64,000 bases of DNA from Hydrogenophaga sp. (GTDB lineage: Bacteria; Pseudomonadota; Gammaproteobacteria; Burkholderiales; Burkholderiaceae_C). The notes beneath the pieces are model-generated. The model ran no database searches, was not told the DNA's origin, and was given only the letters and a program-made list of their open reading frames with translations. Every line of letters starts with the position of its first letter. Within the stretch, counting starts at the first letter, position 1. The translations under genes were made by a program, and so were the position numbers. The DNA is taken from positions 62,001 to 126,000 of the forward strand of contig NZ_JAHVAB010000078.1 in NCBI RefSeq assembly GCF_019264445.1. Reading direction: 5' to 3'. Below, piece by piece: positions 9,542-18,162 of the stretch.

Positions 9542-10321
9542 ATGACCGCCAGCCTCAAAAGCCACAGCCATGGTCACACCATGGTGCTGACCATCAGCAA
9601 CCCCGAGAACCGCAACGCACTCGGCCCCGACATGTATGCCGCGGGTGTCGAGGCACTCAATGTGGCTGAAAGCAGCCCGGACGTGCGCAGCGTGGTGATC
9701 ACCGGTGAAGGGGCGCACTTCTGTGCGGGTGGCAACCTTCAGCGCCTGCTGGCCAACCGGCAGCTGCCGCCCGAAGTGCAGGCGCAAAGCATCGAAGGGC
9801 TACACAACTGGATCGAGACCATCCGTGCGTTTCCCAAACCCGTGGTGGCAGCGGTGGAAGGGGCTTGCGCAGGCGCGGGCTTCTCGCTCGCATTGGCGTG
9901 CGACCTGATCGTGGCAGCGCAAAACAGCGTGTTTGTCATGTCGTACAGCAGCGTGGGACTGTCGCCTGACGGTGGCGCGACCTGGAGTCTCATGCGCGCC
10001 CTGCCCCGCGCCACTGCGCTGCAATTGCTCCTGCTGGGCGAGCGTGCTGGCGCGCAGCGCCTTCAAGAGCTTGGCCTGGTCAGTCAGGTCAGCGCATCGG
10101 GCGAGTCGCTGCAAGACGCGCTGGCGCTGTGCGAACGCCTCAACGCACGCGCACCCAACGCACTGGCCAGCATCAAGGAGCTTGCCAACGACGCGCAGCA
10201 GGTTTCACTGCACGCGCAGCTGGCCTCGGAACGCGATCACTTCGTGCGCAACCTGCACCACGCCAATGCCGGTGAAGGCATCGCCGCCTTCATTGAAAAG
10301 CGAACAGCCACCTACCGCTGA
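9542..10321 (+). CDS. enoyl-CoA hydratase/isomerase family protein (oxepin-CoA hydrolase-like)
   Basis: 259-residue crotonase-fold protein. The oxyanion-hole segments are GEGAHFCAGGNLQRL and GACAGAGFSLALACDL. The first catalytic Glu of classical hydratases (in GGGCE) is Ser here, while the second region reads SSVGLSPDGGATW, so it is not a standard 2-enoyl-CoA hydratase. Proteins like this are annotated as alternative-type oxepin-CoA hydrolases (recollection). Together with the preceding PaaH-type dehydrogenase, 24 bp upstream, it suggests phenylacetyl-CoA or a related acyl-CoA route. The substrate is not proven. Confidence 0.8.
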   Translation: MTASLKSHSHGHTMVLTISNPENRNALGPDMYAAGVEALNVAESSPDVRSVVITGEGAHFCAGGNLQRLLANRQLPPEVQAQSIEGLHNWIETIRAFPKPVVAAVEGACAGAGFSLALACDLIVAAQNSVFVMSYSSVGLSPDGGATWSLMRALPRATALQLLLLGERAGAQRLQELGLVSQVSASGESLQDALALCERLNARAPNALASIKELANDAQQVSLHAQLASERDHFVRNLHHANAGEGIAAFIEKRTATYR

Positions 10322-10425
10322 AGTCAGCAAGCGGTCTCGTCGCGCTTGTGCGCGCATACCCTGATCGTCTCGCCGCGTCCCAGTGGCGACAATGAACGCT
10401 TTCCCAGTCACTCAAAAGACAGCCC

Positions 10426-11145
10426 ATGGACGAACCGATTCTGACAATGGAAGAACGCGAGGCGATCAACAGTGGTCGCTGGTTCAACAGCCTTTCTCCT
10501 TCCCTGCGTCACGACATACTCCGATGCGCCCACGTCAAGCGATTCAAGGACGGCGACCTGATCGTCGCCCGAGGCGACCCACCGACCGAGTGGACGGCCG
10601 TGGCGCGCGGCGCCGTGCGGGTGAGTTCGACCTCGCTCTCAGGCAAGCAGATCACGCTGACCTATGTGGAACCGGGTGTGTGGTTTGGCGACGTGGCGAT
10701 GTTCGACGGCGATCAGCGCACACACGACGCCTATGCACACGGCGCCACCACGCTGATGTGTGTGGCGCGAACCGATTTCCAGAAGATTCTGGCCACGCAC
10801 GTGGAGCTTTACGAAGCGTTGATGCGGCTGCAGGCGCGGCGCATCCGCACGCTGTTCGGACTGGTCGAGGACCTCAACACCCTGCCGCTGCGCGCCCGAC
10901 TGGCCAAGCAGTTGCTGCACCTGGTGCGCAGCTACGGCGTACCGTGCCTGGCCGATGGCAGCGAGATGCGCATCGGTCTGCAACTGGCGCAGGAAGAGCT
11001 GGCGCAACTGTTGGGCGCGTCCCGGCAGCGGGTGAATCAGGAACTCAAATCCATGGAGCGCGAGGATGCCATCCGCATCGAGCAAGGCGGTGTGGTGGTG
11101 CGCAACCGCGACATGCTGATGCGCATCGCAGAAGCAGAGACCTGA
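10426..11145 (+). CDS. Crp/Fnr family transcriptional regulator
   Basis: 239 residues: a cyclic-nucleotide-type sensor beta-roll (about 30-130, with GVWFGDVAMFDG), the long dimer helix (LMRLQARRIRTLFGLVEDL) and a C-terminal winged helix whose recognition helix reads LAQLLGASRQRVNQELKSM. No FNR-type N-terminal cysteine cluster is present, so oxygen sensing through Fe-S is unlikely. It stands between the beta-oxidation pair and the kinase/acyl-CoA dehydrogenase pair, all on the plus strand, and may control either; its effector is unknown. Confidence 0.88.
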   Translation: MDEPILTMEEREAINSGRWFNSLSPSLRHDILRCAHVKRFKDGDLIVARGDPPTEWTAVARGAVRVSSTSLSGKQITLTYVEPGVWFGDVAMFDGDQRTHDAYAHGATTLMCVARTDFQKILATHVELYEALMRLQARRIRTLFGLVEDLNTLPLRARLAKQLLHLVRSYGVPCLADGSEMRIGLQLAQEELAQLLGASRQRVNQELKSMEREDAIRIEQGGVVVRNRDMLMRIAEAET

Positions 11146-11209
11146 CGCCTGCGATGTCGCATCGTCGGGTGAAGGAAGTCCCATCACCAACGGCTATGAG
11201 CCCTAACGC

Positions 11210-12295
11210 ATGAGCGACACGCAGAACTTTTCCGGCACTCGTCCCGTCGCGAGCCAGCACACCTTTGACATCAGCGCGCTCGAGCAATGGCTGCAACCTC
11301 GGCTCCCGGGCTTCGCCGGGCCGCTGACGGTGGAGATGTTCAAGGGCGGCCAGTCCAACCCAACATACAAGCTCATCACGCCAAGCCGCGCGTACGTGAT
11401 GCGCGCCAAGCCTGGACCCGTCGCGAGGTTGCTGCCTTCCGCGCACGCGATCGAGCGCGAATTCCGCGTGATGAGCGCGCTGCGCGACACCGGCGTGCCC
11501 GTGGCCGAGATGATGGTGTTGTGCGAAGACGAGTCGGTGATCGGCCGGGCCTTCTACATCATGGAATGCGTGGAAGGCCGCGTGCTCTGGGAGCAATCGC
11601 TGCCCGGCGTGGACCGCGCGCAGCGCGGCGCCATCTACGACGAAATGAACCGCGTCATGGCGGCGCTGCACACGGTCAAGCCCACCGCCATCGGACTCAC
11701 AGACTACGGCAAACCGGGCAACTATTTCGAGCGCCAGATTGGTCGCTGGAGCAAGCAATACCAGGCATCCATCACGCAGCCCATCCCCGAGATGGATTGG
11801 CTGATGGACTGGCTGCCGAAAAACATCCCCGCCATGGCCCGCGACGAGTCCATGGTCGCGATCGTGCACGGCGACTTCCGCCTGGACAACCTCATGTTCC
11901 ACCCCACTGAGCCTCGCGTGCTCGCTGTGCTGGACTGGGAGCTCTCGACCCTGGGCCACCCCCTGGCCGACTTCAGCTACCACTGCATGTCCTGGCACAT
12001 TCCGCCGGGCACGTTTCGCGGCGTCAATGGCCTCGATCTGGTCGAGCTGGGCATTCCCAGCGAGGCGGAGTACATCACCCGATATTGCGAACGCACCGGC
12101 ATTGCGACGCCGGCACAGCTTCAGGCCGACTGGAACTTCTACCTCGCCTACAACATGTTCCGTCTGGCGGCCATCCTGCAAGGCATTGCCAAGCGGGTGG
12201 AAGCTGGAACGGCCTCCAACGAACAGGCGGTGAAGTCGGCCGCCGGCGCCCGCCCCATGGCAGAGATGGCCTGGCGATTCGCCAGCACCCGTTGA
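11210..12295 (+). CDS. APH-family phosphotransferase (hydroxyacyl-CoA kinase candidate)
   Basis: 361-residue aminoglycoside-phosphotransferase-fold kinase. Visible motifs are a nucleotide-binding loop (KGGQSNPTYKL), the catalytic loop IVHGDFRLDNLMFH and metal-binding VLDWELSTLGHPLADFSY. This is the ACAD10/ACAD11 N-terminal type rather than an antibiotic kinase. It lies 36 bp before an acyl-CoA dehydrogenase of the matching ACAD10/11 type. The split pair resembles LvaA/LvaC of Pseudomonas putida, where a hydroxyacyl-CoA is phosphorylated and the phosphate then eliminated (known). Activity on 4-hydroxyacyl-CoA is therefore inferred. Confidence 0.85.
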   Translation: MSDTQNFSGTRPVASQHTFDISALEQWLQPRLPGFAGPLTVEMFKGGQSNPTYKLITPSRAYVMRAKPGPVARLLPSAHAIEREFRVMSALRDTGVPVAEMMVLCEDESVIGRAFYIMECVEGRVLWEQSLPGVDRAQRGAIYDEMNRVMAALHTVKPTAIGLTDYGKPGNYFERQIGRWSKQYQASITQPIPEMDWLMDWLPKNIPAMARDESMVAIVHGDFRLDNLMFHPTEPRVLAVLDWELSTLGHPLADFSYHCMSWHIPPGTFRGVNGLDLVELGIPSEAEYITRYCERTGIATPAQLQADWNFYLAYNMFRLAAILQGIAKRVEAGTASNEQAVKSAAGARPMAEMAWRFASTR

Positions 12296-12331
12296 GCCGC
12301 TTCGCACACATACCCTTCCACTGGAGACCCC

Positions 12332-13591
12332 ATGAATTTCGACTACACCGACAAAGTCAAGGACATGCGCGAGCGCCTGCTGGCGTTCATGGATGAACAC
12401 ATCTACCCGAACGAAGCGCGCTTCTACAGCGAAATCGCAGCCAACCGCGCCAAGGGCAACGCCTGGGTTCCGACCACGATCGTCGAAGAGCTCAAACCGA
12501 AGGCGCTCAAGGCGGGCCTGTGGAACCTGTTCCTGCCACGCAGCCCGCGCGCACCGCAAGGCCTGTCGAATCTCGAATACGCGCCCATGTGCGAGATCAT
12601 GGGTCGCGTGCCATTCGCTGCCGAGATCTTCAACTGCTCGGCTCCCGACACCGGCAACATGGAGACGCTGGAGCGTTACGCCAGCGAAGCCCTGAAGGAC
12701 GAGTGGCTCGAACCGCTGTTGCGCGGTGAGATCCGCTCCGCCTTCCTCATGACCGAGCCCGAAGTCGCGTCGTCGGATGCCACCAACATCCAGTGCCGCA
12801 TCGAGCGCGATGGCGATCACTACGTCATCAACGGCCGCAAGTGGTGGTCGTCGGGTGCGGGTGACCCACGCTGTGCGGTGTATATCGTGATGGGCAAGAC
12901 CAACCCCGATGCGCCGCGCCATTCACAGCAGTCCATGATCGTGGTGCCCGCCAACAGCAAGGGCATCACCGTGGTGCGCCCGCTCTCGGTGTTTGGCTAC
13001 GACGATGCACCACACGGCCACATGGAAGTGATCCTCAAGGACGTGCGCGTGCCGGTGGGCAACCTGCTGCTTGGCGAAGGTCGCGGTTTCGAGATTGCGC
13101 AAGGTCGCCTGGGCCCTGGGCGCATTCACCACTGCATGCGCTCCATCGGTGCAGCCGAGCGAGCGCTGGAACTCATGTGCCAGCGGCTGAACAGCCGGGT
13201 GGCCTTCGGCAAACCGGTGTCCGCACAGTCGGTGTGGCACGAACGCATTGCCGACGCACGATGCCGCATCGAGATGGCGCGCCTGCTCACGCTGAAGGCC
13301 GCCTACATGATGGACACCGTTGGCAACAAGGTGGCCAAGGCGGAGATCGCCATGATCAAGGTCGTGGCGCCCAACATGGCCTGCGACATCATCGACATGG
13401 CCATTCAGGCACATGGCGGCGGCGGCGTCAGCGATGACTTTCCGCTGGCCTACGCTTACGCCGGTCAGCGCACGCTGCGGCTGGCCGACGGTCCGGACGA
13501 AGTGCACCGCCAGTCCATCGCCAAGCTTGAGCTGGCCAAACACATGGCGATCAAGACCGACGTGGACATGCCGGTCACCCGCGGCTTCTGA
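12332..13591 (+). CDS. acyl-CoA dehydrogenase family protein (ACAD10/11-LvaC type)
   Basis: 419-residue flavoprotein. The middle domain has [16 protein letters not shown] and [11 protein letters not shown]; the C-terminal helical domain contains [34 protein letters not shown] and the FAD-binding tail [15 protein letters not shown]. These match the ACAD11-like branch usually fused to or paired with APH kinases. ATG 12332 has TGGAGA upstream. It is co-oriented and nearly adjacent (36 bp) to the kinase. The probable role is dehydration of a phosphorylated hydroxyacyl-CoA to an enoyl-CoA; simple acyl-CoA dehydrogenation is the alternative. Confidence 0.88.
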   Translation: MNFDYTDKVKDMRERLLAFMDEHIYPNEARFYSEIAANRAKGNAWVPTTIVEELKPKALKAGLWNLFLPRSPRAPQGLSNLEYAPMCEIMGRVPFAAEIFNCSAPDTGNMETLERYASEALKDEWLEPLLRGEIRSAFLMTEPEVASSDATNIQCRIERDGDHYVINGRKWWSSGAGDPRCAVYIVMGKTNPDAPRHSQQSMIVVPANSKGITVVRPLSVFGYDDAPHGHMEVILKDVRVPVGNLLLGEGRGFEIAQGRLGPGRIHHCMRSIGAAERALELMCQRLNSRVAFGKPVSAQSVWHERIADARCRIEMARLLTLKAAYMMDTVGNKVAKAEIAMIKVVAPNMACDIIDMAIQAHGGGGVSDDFPLAYAYAGQRTLRLADGPDEVHRQSIAKLELAKHMAIKTDVDMPVTRGF

Positions 13592-13597
13592 AGCGGA

Positions 13598-14272
13598 TCA
13601 GCCCGAGGGCATCAGCCCGCGGGCGCGCTCGCTGAATCGGCGAAACAGCTCGAACGCATGCACCGTGGTGTCGGTGTCTCTGGGCTGGTCGATCTGCATG
13701 CGGAGGTAGGCCTTGCCTCGCAGCAGCATCAGCATCAGGGGCGTCTGCGGGCTCAGCCCTTCGCCGGGCCATTCCATGAGGTCGCGCTGGGCATCGGCGT
13801 CGATCCAGTGGCGTGCCATGTCGGGCTCATCGGTCAGCACGGCGTAGCGGGCCGCAAAGTGTCGATCGGGTCCGTTGTTCCAGCCCGCATCGCGGTACAT
13901 CGACAACCAACGGATTTCGTCCGGCACGGCCTGCGCCGTGGTTTGCAGCGTGTCGGTGTACTGCGCGTACAACTCGCTCGCCCATGACTCCAGGCGATGC
14001 TTGAGCGGACGGTTCAACACCACCACATTCCCCGGCATCGACATCCCGAGGTCCACGCGCCCATTGAGCTCCAGGCCTTGAATGAAGGGCCGCGACGGCG
14101 CGCCGCAATCCATGCGAGCGGGTTGACCATGCCACGCTCCCGTCATCGTGTACGCGCCACCCGCCTGCGGCGTGAAACTCAAACCGTGCGCCTGCGCCCA
14201 AGCCTTGAGCGGCACCGATCGCCCGTCTGACCACGACCGACGCACCCAGGCGTTTTTCAAACCTTCAAACAT
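13598..14272 (-). CDS. hypothetical protein
   Basis: 224 residues, soluble, with no signal peptide or membrane segment. I recognise no domain. The sequence has a mixed alpha/beta appearance with many aromatic residues (RDAGWNNGPDRHF, WPGEGLSPQTPLMLMLL), typical of conserved uncharacterised cytosolic proteins of Burkholderiales. It converges with the acyl-CoA dehydrogenase gene (6 bp gap) and diverges from the glutathione transferase gene, sharing a 69-bp intergenic region with it. A real gene is supported by the tight fit between neighbours. Confidence 0.65.
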   Translation of the reverse strand: MFEGLKNAWVRRSWSDGRSVPLKAWAQAHGLSFTPQAGGAYTMTGAWHGQPARMDCGAPSRPFIQGLELNGRVDLGMSMPGNVVVLNRPLKHRLESWASELYAQYTDTLQTTAQAVPDEIRWLSMYRDAGWNNGPDRHFAARYAVLTDEPDMARHWIDADAQRDLMEWPGEGLSPQTPLMLMLLRGKAYLRMQIDQPRDTDTTVHAFELFRRFSERARGLMPSG

Positions 14273-14341
14273 GGATTCTCAAATTCCCGTAGAGTGATTT
14301 TTCCCATCCCAACCCCACCGAGCCAAGAAAGGCCAGCTCCC

Positions 14342-15046
14342 ATGATCGACGTTTACTCCTGGGCCACACCGAATGGCCACAAAGTCCACATCATGCTGGA
14401 GGAATGCGGACTTCGACTGGGCCGCGACTGGCAGGTTCACGCCATCAATATCGGTCGCGGCGACCAGTTCGATCCAGCCTTCCTCAAGATCAGTCCCAAC
14501 AACCGGATTCCAGCGCTGGTCGACTCTGACGGTCCTGACGGCAAACCCATCAGCCTTTTCGAGTCCGGCGCGATTTTGCTGTATCTTGCCTCCAAGACGG
14601 GCAAATTCTTGCCCAAGAGCGACCGCGCGAAGTTCAAGGTGCTGGAGTGGCTGATGTTCCAGATGGGTGGCGTGGGTCCCATGCTCGGGCAGAACCACCA
14701 CTTCCGTCAGTACGCCCCCGAGAAAATCGAGTACGCCATCAACCGGTACACGAATGAAGCCAAGCGACTCTACGGCGTCATGGACCGCCAGCTCCAGAAC
14801 CAGAAGTTCATCGCGGGCAACCAGTACACCATTGCGGACATGGCGATTTTCCCTTGGCTGCGCAACTGGCAAAACCAGGGCATTGATTGGGCGGACTTCC
14901 CCCACGTGAAGCGCTGGTTTGACACCCTCGCCGCCCGACCGGCCGTGCAGCGGGGTGTGGCTGTGCTGGCTGCGGAGCGCAAGCCAATCACCGACGACCA
15001 GTCTCGCGAAGTGCTGTTTGGCAAGACGCAATACGAAAAACGCTGA
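14342..15046 (+). CDS. glutathione S-transferase family protein (YfcG/YghU type)
   Basis: 234 residues. The N-terminal thioredoxin-fold domain starts MIDVYSWATPNGHKVHIMLE, where the Asn in TPNG is the glutathione-activating position of the Nu/Ure2p-like class. NRIPALVD and FESGAILLYLA complete the glutathione site. The helical C-domain ends in FPHVKRWFDTLAARPAVQRG. This is the YfcG-like disulfide-bond reductase class rather than a detoxification enzyme (family knowledge). The start is placed at ATG 14342; the upstream extension MIFPIPTPPS is not family-like. It is followed directly by the tRNA-Pro gene. Confidence 0.88.
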   Translation: MIDVYSWATPNGHKVHIMLEECGLRLGRDWQVHAINIGRGDQFDPAFLKISPNNRIPALVDSDGPDGKPISLFESGAILLYLASKTGKFLPKSDRAKFKVLEWLMFQMGGVGPMLGQNHHFRQYAPEKIEYAINRYTNEAKRLYGVMDRQLQNQKFIAGNQYTIADMAIFPWLRNWQNQGIDWADFPHVKRWFDTLAARPAVQRGVAVLAAERKPITDDQSREVLFGKTQYEKR

Positions 15047-15092
15047 CGCAGCCGGATTGCCGCATTTCAGCGGGTACAATTCGCAACTTAGT

Positions 15093-15169
15093 CGGAGCGT
15101 AGCGCAGCCTGGTAGCGCATCTGCTTTGGGAGCAGAGGGTCGCGAGTTCGAATCCCGCCGCTCCGACCA
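15093..15169 (+). tRNA. tRNA-Pro (anticodon TGG)
   Basis: 77 nt including an encoded CCA. The acceptor stem CGGAGCG pairs with CGCTCCG at 15159-15165; discriminator A then CCA. The anticodon loop in CTGCTTTGGGAGCAG carries TGG. A TACAAT hexamer at 15075-15080 is a plausible -10 box. Confidence 0.97.
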
Positions 15170-15182
15170 TTCTTCAGAAATC

Positions 15183-15211
15183 AAAAAAGGCCCACTCTGT
15201 GGGCCTTTTTT
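15183..15211 (+). terminator. Rho-independent terminator after tRNA-Pro
   Basis: Stem AGGCCCAC / GTGGGCCT with loop TCT, flanked by A6 and T6. It lies 13 bp after tRNA-Pro and 20 bp before tRNA-Arg, so the two tRNAs are probably separate or attenuated units. Confidence 0.88.
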
Positions 15212-15230
15212 GTATTTCCGCTCACTCTGT

Positions 15231-15307
15231 CTGCCCGTAGCTCAACCGGATAGAGCAGCTGCCTTCTAAGCAGCAGGTCGGGGGTTCGAGTCCCTCCGGG
15301 CAGGCCA
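15231..15307 (+). tRNA. tRNA-Arg (anticodon TCT)
   Basis: 77 nt including encoded CCA. The acceptor stem CTGCCCG pairs with CGGGCAG, discriminator G, then CCA. The anticodon arm GCTGC-CTTCTAA-GCAGC gives anticodon TCT; the T-loop is TTCGAGT. Confidence 0.96.
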
Positions 15308-15391
15308 ACTCGCGGGCCCAGGCGGCCCATCAACGCGGGTTTACCCGGTGCCTCACCCCAAGATCATGAAGTATATTGCAGCTTCTTGATC

Positions 15392-15877
15392 ATGAATGTG
15401 CCCCCCAAACTCCTCATCCTGGTCGGTACCGTGACCGGTACCGCCGAGCAAGTCGCCAAAGCTTGCGAACTCGTGTGTGCTGAGTGGGTGGAACGGATCG
15501 AGATCCGGCGCATGGATGAACTCGATATCCGGGCGTTTGAGGAAGATGCACTATATGTCATATGTTCGGCCACCCATGGCTCGGGTGACGTACCTGACAA
15601 CGCCCGTCGTCTGTATGAGTCGCTGGCCAGCGAACCCCGTTACCTGGGACACGTCCGATACGGCGTGATGGCCCTGGGCGACAGCTGCTATCCCCAGACT
15701 TTCTGCCACGGCGGCCTGCGTTTTGACGAGCGCCTGGCCGACCTAGGCGCGGTGCGCATCGGCGAGGTGTTCCAGCACGACGCTTCCGCGGGCACCCAAG
15801 CCGAAGTTGAGGGAGCGGCCTGGTGCAGGAGCTGGTTGGCACAAGCGCTGCAGGCCTGTACCACCAACGCGGCCTGA
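15392..15877 (+). CDS. flavodoxin-domain protein (MioC-like)
   Basis: 161 residues forming a single flavodoxin fold. FMN phosphate loop: VGTVTGTAEQVA; further FMN loops are SATHGSGDVPDNA and ALGDSCYPQTFCHGG. It resembles MioC and the FMN domain of sulfite/P450 reductases, so it probably carries electrons to an unknown partner. ATG 15392 is preferred over TTG 15386. Nine bases, GATCATGAA, occur at 15362 and again at the start codon (15388). The gene is preceded by the two tRNAs, and no partner reductase is adjacent. Confidence 0.85.
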   Translation: MNVPPKLLILVGTVTGTAEQVAKACELVCAEWVERIEIRRMDELDIRAFEEDALYVICSATHGSGDVPDNARRLYESLASEPRYLGHVRYGVMALGDSCYPQTFCHGGLRFDERLADLGAVRIGEVFQHDASAGTQAEVEGAAWCRSWLAQALQACTTNAA

Positions 15878-16005
15878 ACCCCATGCCCCCACTCAATTCA
15901 GATGTAAATGTTTTAGACCTCAAGTACGGGTAATTCTGGATCGCCAACGCCCTACCCCACGTCTACAGTGACTCGCATTCCGGCAACCACCCACAGGAGA
16001 ACCCC

Positions 16006-17193
16006 ATGACCACCCGCCGAATCGTCCTGACCCGCAGCGCTGCCGTGATTGGCGCCGCATCCACTGGCCTGCTGCTGCCCCACGTGGCGCGCGCGCAGTC
16101 GGACAAGGTGCGCGTGGGCTTCATGCTCCCCTACACCGGCACGTTTGCCCAGCTGGGCGTGGCCATCGAAAACGGCTTTCGCATGGCCCTGAATGAACAA
16201 GGCGGCAAGCTCGGCGGGCGTGAGATCGAGTTCTTCAAGGTGGACGACGAATCCAACCCCGCCAAAGGCATCGAGAACGCCACCCGTCTCGTGCAACGCG
16301 ACAAGGTCGATGTGCTTGTCGGCACCGTGCACTCGGGCGTCCAGATGGGCATTCACAAGGTGGCGCGCGACACCGGTGTGCTCAACCTGATCCCCAACGC
16401 GGGCGTGCACATCGCCACCCGTGCCCAGTGCGCCCCCAACGTGTTCCGCACCTCGTTCACCAACTCCCAACCCACGCTCGCCCTGGGCAAGGCGATGGTG
16501 GCCAACGGCCACAAGAAGGCGGTGTGGATCACCTGGAACTACGCGGCTGGCGACGAGGCCTTTGAAGGCTTCGAGCAGAGCTACACCGCTGCAGGAGGCA
16601 CCATCGTGAAGAAGCTTGGGCTGCCCTTCCCCAACGTCGAATTCCAGGCGCTGCTGACCGAAATCGCTTCGCTCAAACCCGACGCCGTGGCCTGCTTCTT
16701 TGCCGGTGGCGGCGCGGCCAAGTTCATGAGCGACTTTGCTGCTGCAGGCCTGAACAAATCCATCCAGCTGTATGGCTCCGGCTTCCTGACCGAAGGCGTG
16801 CTCGACGCAGCGGGCCCTGCGGCCAATGGCGTGCTCACCACCATGCACTACGGCGACTCGCTCAACACGCCGCGCGACAAGCAGTTCCGCCTGGAGTACG
16901 CGAAGGCCTTCCGCCTGCAGCCTGATGTGTACGCCGTTCAAGGCTACGACACGGGCCTCTTGCTCATCAAGGGCGCCAACGCGGTCAAGGGCGACTTCAA
17001 CAACAAGAAAGCGCTGTACGCCGCCATGGAAGGCGCCACCATCGACAGCCCGCGCGGCAAATGGACCATGAGCAAGGCCCACAACCCGATCCAGGACATC
17101 TACATGCGCAAGGTGGAGAACAAGGAAAACAAGGTGATCGGCATCGCGCAAAAGGCCGTGGCCGATCCCGCCACCGGCTGCCGCATGGGCTGA
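16006..17193 (+). CDS. LivK-type ABC transporter substrate-binding protein
   Basis: 395 residues with an N-terminal export signal (MTTRRIVLTRSAAVIGAAST... cut near ARAQS) that includes a twin arginine and may be Tat-dependent. The mature part is a periplasmic type I binding fold (KVRVGFMLPYTGTFAQLG, VDVLVGTVHSGVQMG). It begins a five-gene LivKHMGF set. The neighbouring pobR/pobA genes suggest an aromatic acid such as 4-hydroxybenzoate as ligand rather than branched-chain amino acids. A terminator-like hairpin follows, so this protein may be made in excess of the permease. Confidence 0.9.
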   Translation: MTTRRIVLTRSAAVIGAASTGLLLPHVARAQSDKVRVGFMLPYTGTFAQLGVAIENGFRMALNEQGGKLGGREIEFFKVDDESNPAKGIENATRLVQRDKVDVLVGTVHSGVQMGIHKVARDTGVLNLIPNAGVHIATRAQCAPNVFRTSFTNSQPTLALGKAMVANGHKKAVWITWNYAAGDEAFEGFEQSYTAAGGTIVKKLGLPFPNVEFQALLTEIASLKPDAVACFFAGGGAAKFMSDFAAAGLNKSIQLYGSGFLTEGVLDAAGPAANGVLTTMHYGDSLNTPRDKQFRLEYAKAFRLQPDVYAVQGYDTGLLLIKGANAVKGDFNNKKALYAAMEGATIDSPRGKWTMSKAHNPIQDIYMRKVENKENKVIGIAQKAVADPATGCRMG

Positions 17194-17228
17194 TCGCTCC
17201 GCGCATCTCCCACGGACTTTTGCCTGCA

Positions 17229-17261
17229 CAGACCGGCGCCCACAGGCGCTGGTCTGGTTTT
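17229..17261 (+). terminator. hairpin between binding-protein and permease genes (partial terminator)
   Basis: Twelve-bp stem CAGACCGGCGCC (17229-17240) / GGCGCTGGTCTG (17245-17256) with one G-T wobble and a CACA loop, followed by GTTTTTG. It lies inside the transporter operon after the binding-protein gene; such hairpins often lower expression of downstream permease genes. Confidence 0.75.
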
Positions 17262-17298
17262 TGCTCGCCGCTTGCGTCCATTCCCTCCGAACCCCTCC

Positions 17299-18162
17299 AT
17301 GGACTTTGCCAACTTCCTCATCCAGTTGCTCAACAGCCTGCAATACGGCCTGTTGCTCTTCATGCTGGCGGCCGGGCTCACCTTGATCTTCGGGATCATG
17401 GGCGTGGTCAACCTCGCACACGGCAGCTTCTACATGCTGGGCGCTTACCTGGCGTGGTTTCTCGTGTCGCAGCTGGACAGCCTGGTGCTGGCCATCGTGC
17501 TCGGCACCTTGATGGCGGTGGTGTTCGGCTGGTTGCTGGAGTGGCTGCTGTTTCGCCACTTCTACCACCGCGATCACCTCGACCAGGTGCTGCTCACCTT
17601 TGGTCTGATCTACATCTTTGAAGAGCTGCGCTCCATCCTCTGGGGCGACGACGTGCACTCCGTGCAAGTGCCCGAGATGCTCAACTGGTCGATTCCGCTG
17701 ACCGACAACCTCTCTTACCCCGTGTACCGCCTCGTGATGTCGGGCGTGTGCATCCTGCTGGCGCTGGGCCTGTACCTGCTGATCTCAAAAACGCGCCTGG
17801 GCATGAAAATCCGCGCCGGCGCTTTCAACCGCGAGATGACGGAATCGCTGGGCATCAACATCCGGCTGATTCACGGTGTGGTGTTTGCCCTGGGCGTGGC
17901 ACTGGCCGCCATCGCCGGCATGATCGCCTCGCCCATCTCCAGCGTGTACCCCGGCATGGGCAGCTCGGTGCTGATCATGTGTTTTGTGGTGGTGGTGATC
18001 GGCGGCATCGGCTCGGTGCGCGGCGCCCTCGTGGCCGCGTTGCTCGTGGGCCTGGTCGACACGTTTGGCAAGGTGCTCGTGCCCCAGATCGCCGGCATGG
18101 CGGTGTACATGCTCATGGCGGCCGTGCTGCTCTACAAGCCTGAAGGGCTTTTCAAACAATGA
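17299..18162 (+). CDS. branched-chain amino acid-type ABC transporter permease (LivH)
   Basis: 287-residue inner-membrane permease with about eight hydrophobic helices; family signatures are GLTLIFGIMGVVNLAHGSFY and GGIGSVRGALVAALLVGLVD near the C-terminus. ATG 17299 (MDFANFLIQLLN) is preferred to an upstream in-frame start at 17272, which adds a Pro-rich non-membrane leader. Its stop overlaps the LivM start by ATGA, indicating translational coupling. Part of the LivKHMGF transporter. Confidence 0.9.
   Translation: MDFANFLIQLLNSLQYGLLLFMLAAGLTLIFGIMGVVNLAHGSFYMLGAYLAWFLVSQLDSLVLAIVLGTLMAVVFGWLLEWLLFRHFYHRDHLDQVLLTFGLIYIFEELRSILWGDDVHSVQVPEMLNWSIPLTDNLSYPVYRLVMSGVCILLALGLYLLISKTRLGMKIRAGAFNREMTESLGINIRLIHGVVFALGVALAAIAGMIASPISSVYPGMGSSVLIMCFVVVVIGGIGSVRGALVAALLVGLVDTFGKVLVPQIAGMAVYMLMAAVLLYKPEGLFKQ

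Noticed and set aside
11210-12295. Aminoglycoside resistance gene
   Set aside because: The fold is APH-like, but context and sequence type match acyl-CoA-linked kinases paired with ACADs, not antibiotic phosphotransferases.
15362-15396. Direct repeat GATCATGAA before the flavodoxin gene
   Set aside because: Nine bases in two copies can occur by chance; the second copy includes the start codon, and no regulator or element is linked to it.
15952-17667. Long minus-strand open frame (about 571 codons) antisense to the LivK-type gene
   Set aside because: Low-complexity His/Val/Gly/Gln-rich translation opposite a recognised binding protein; coding shadow.
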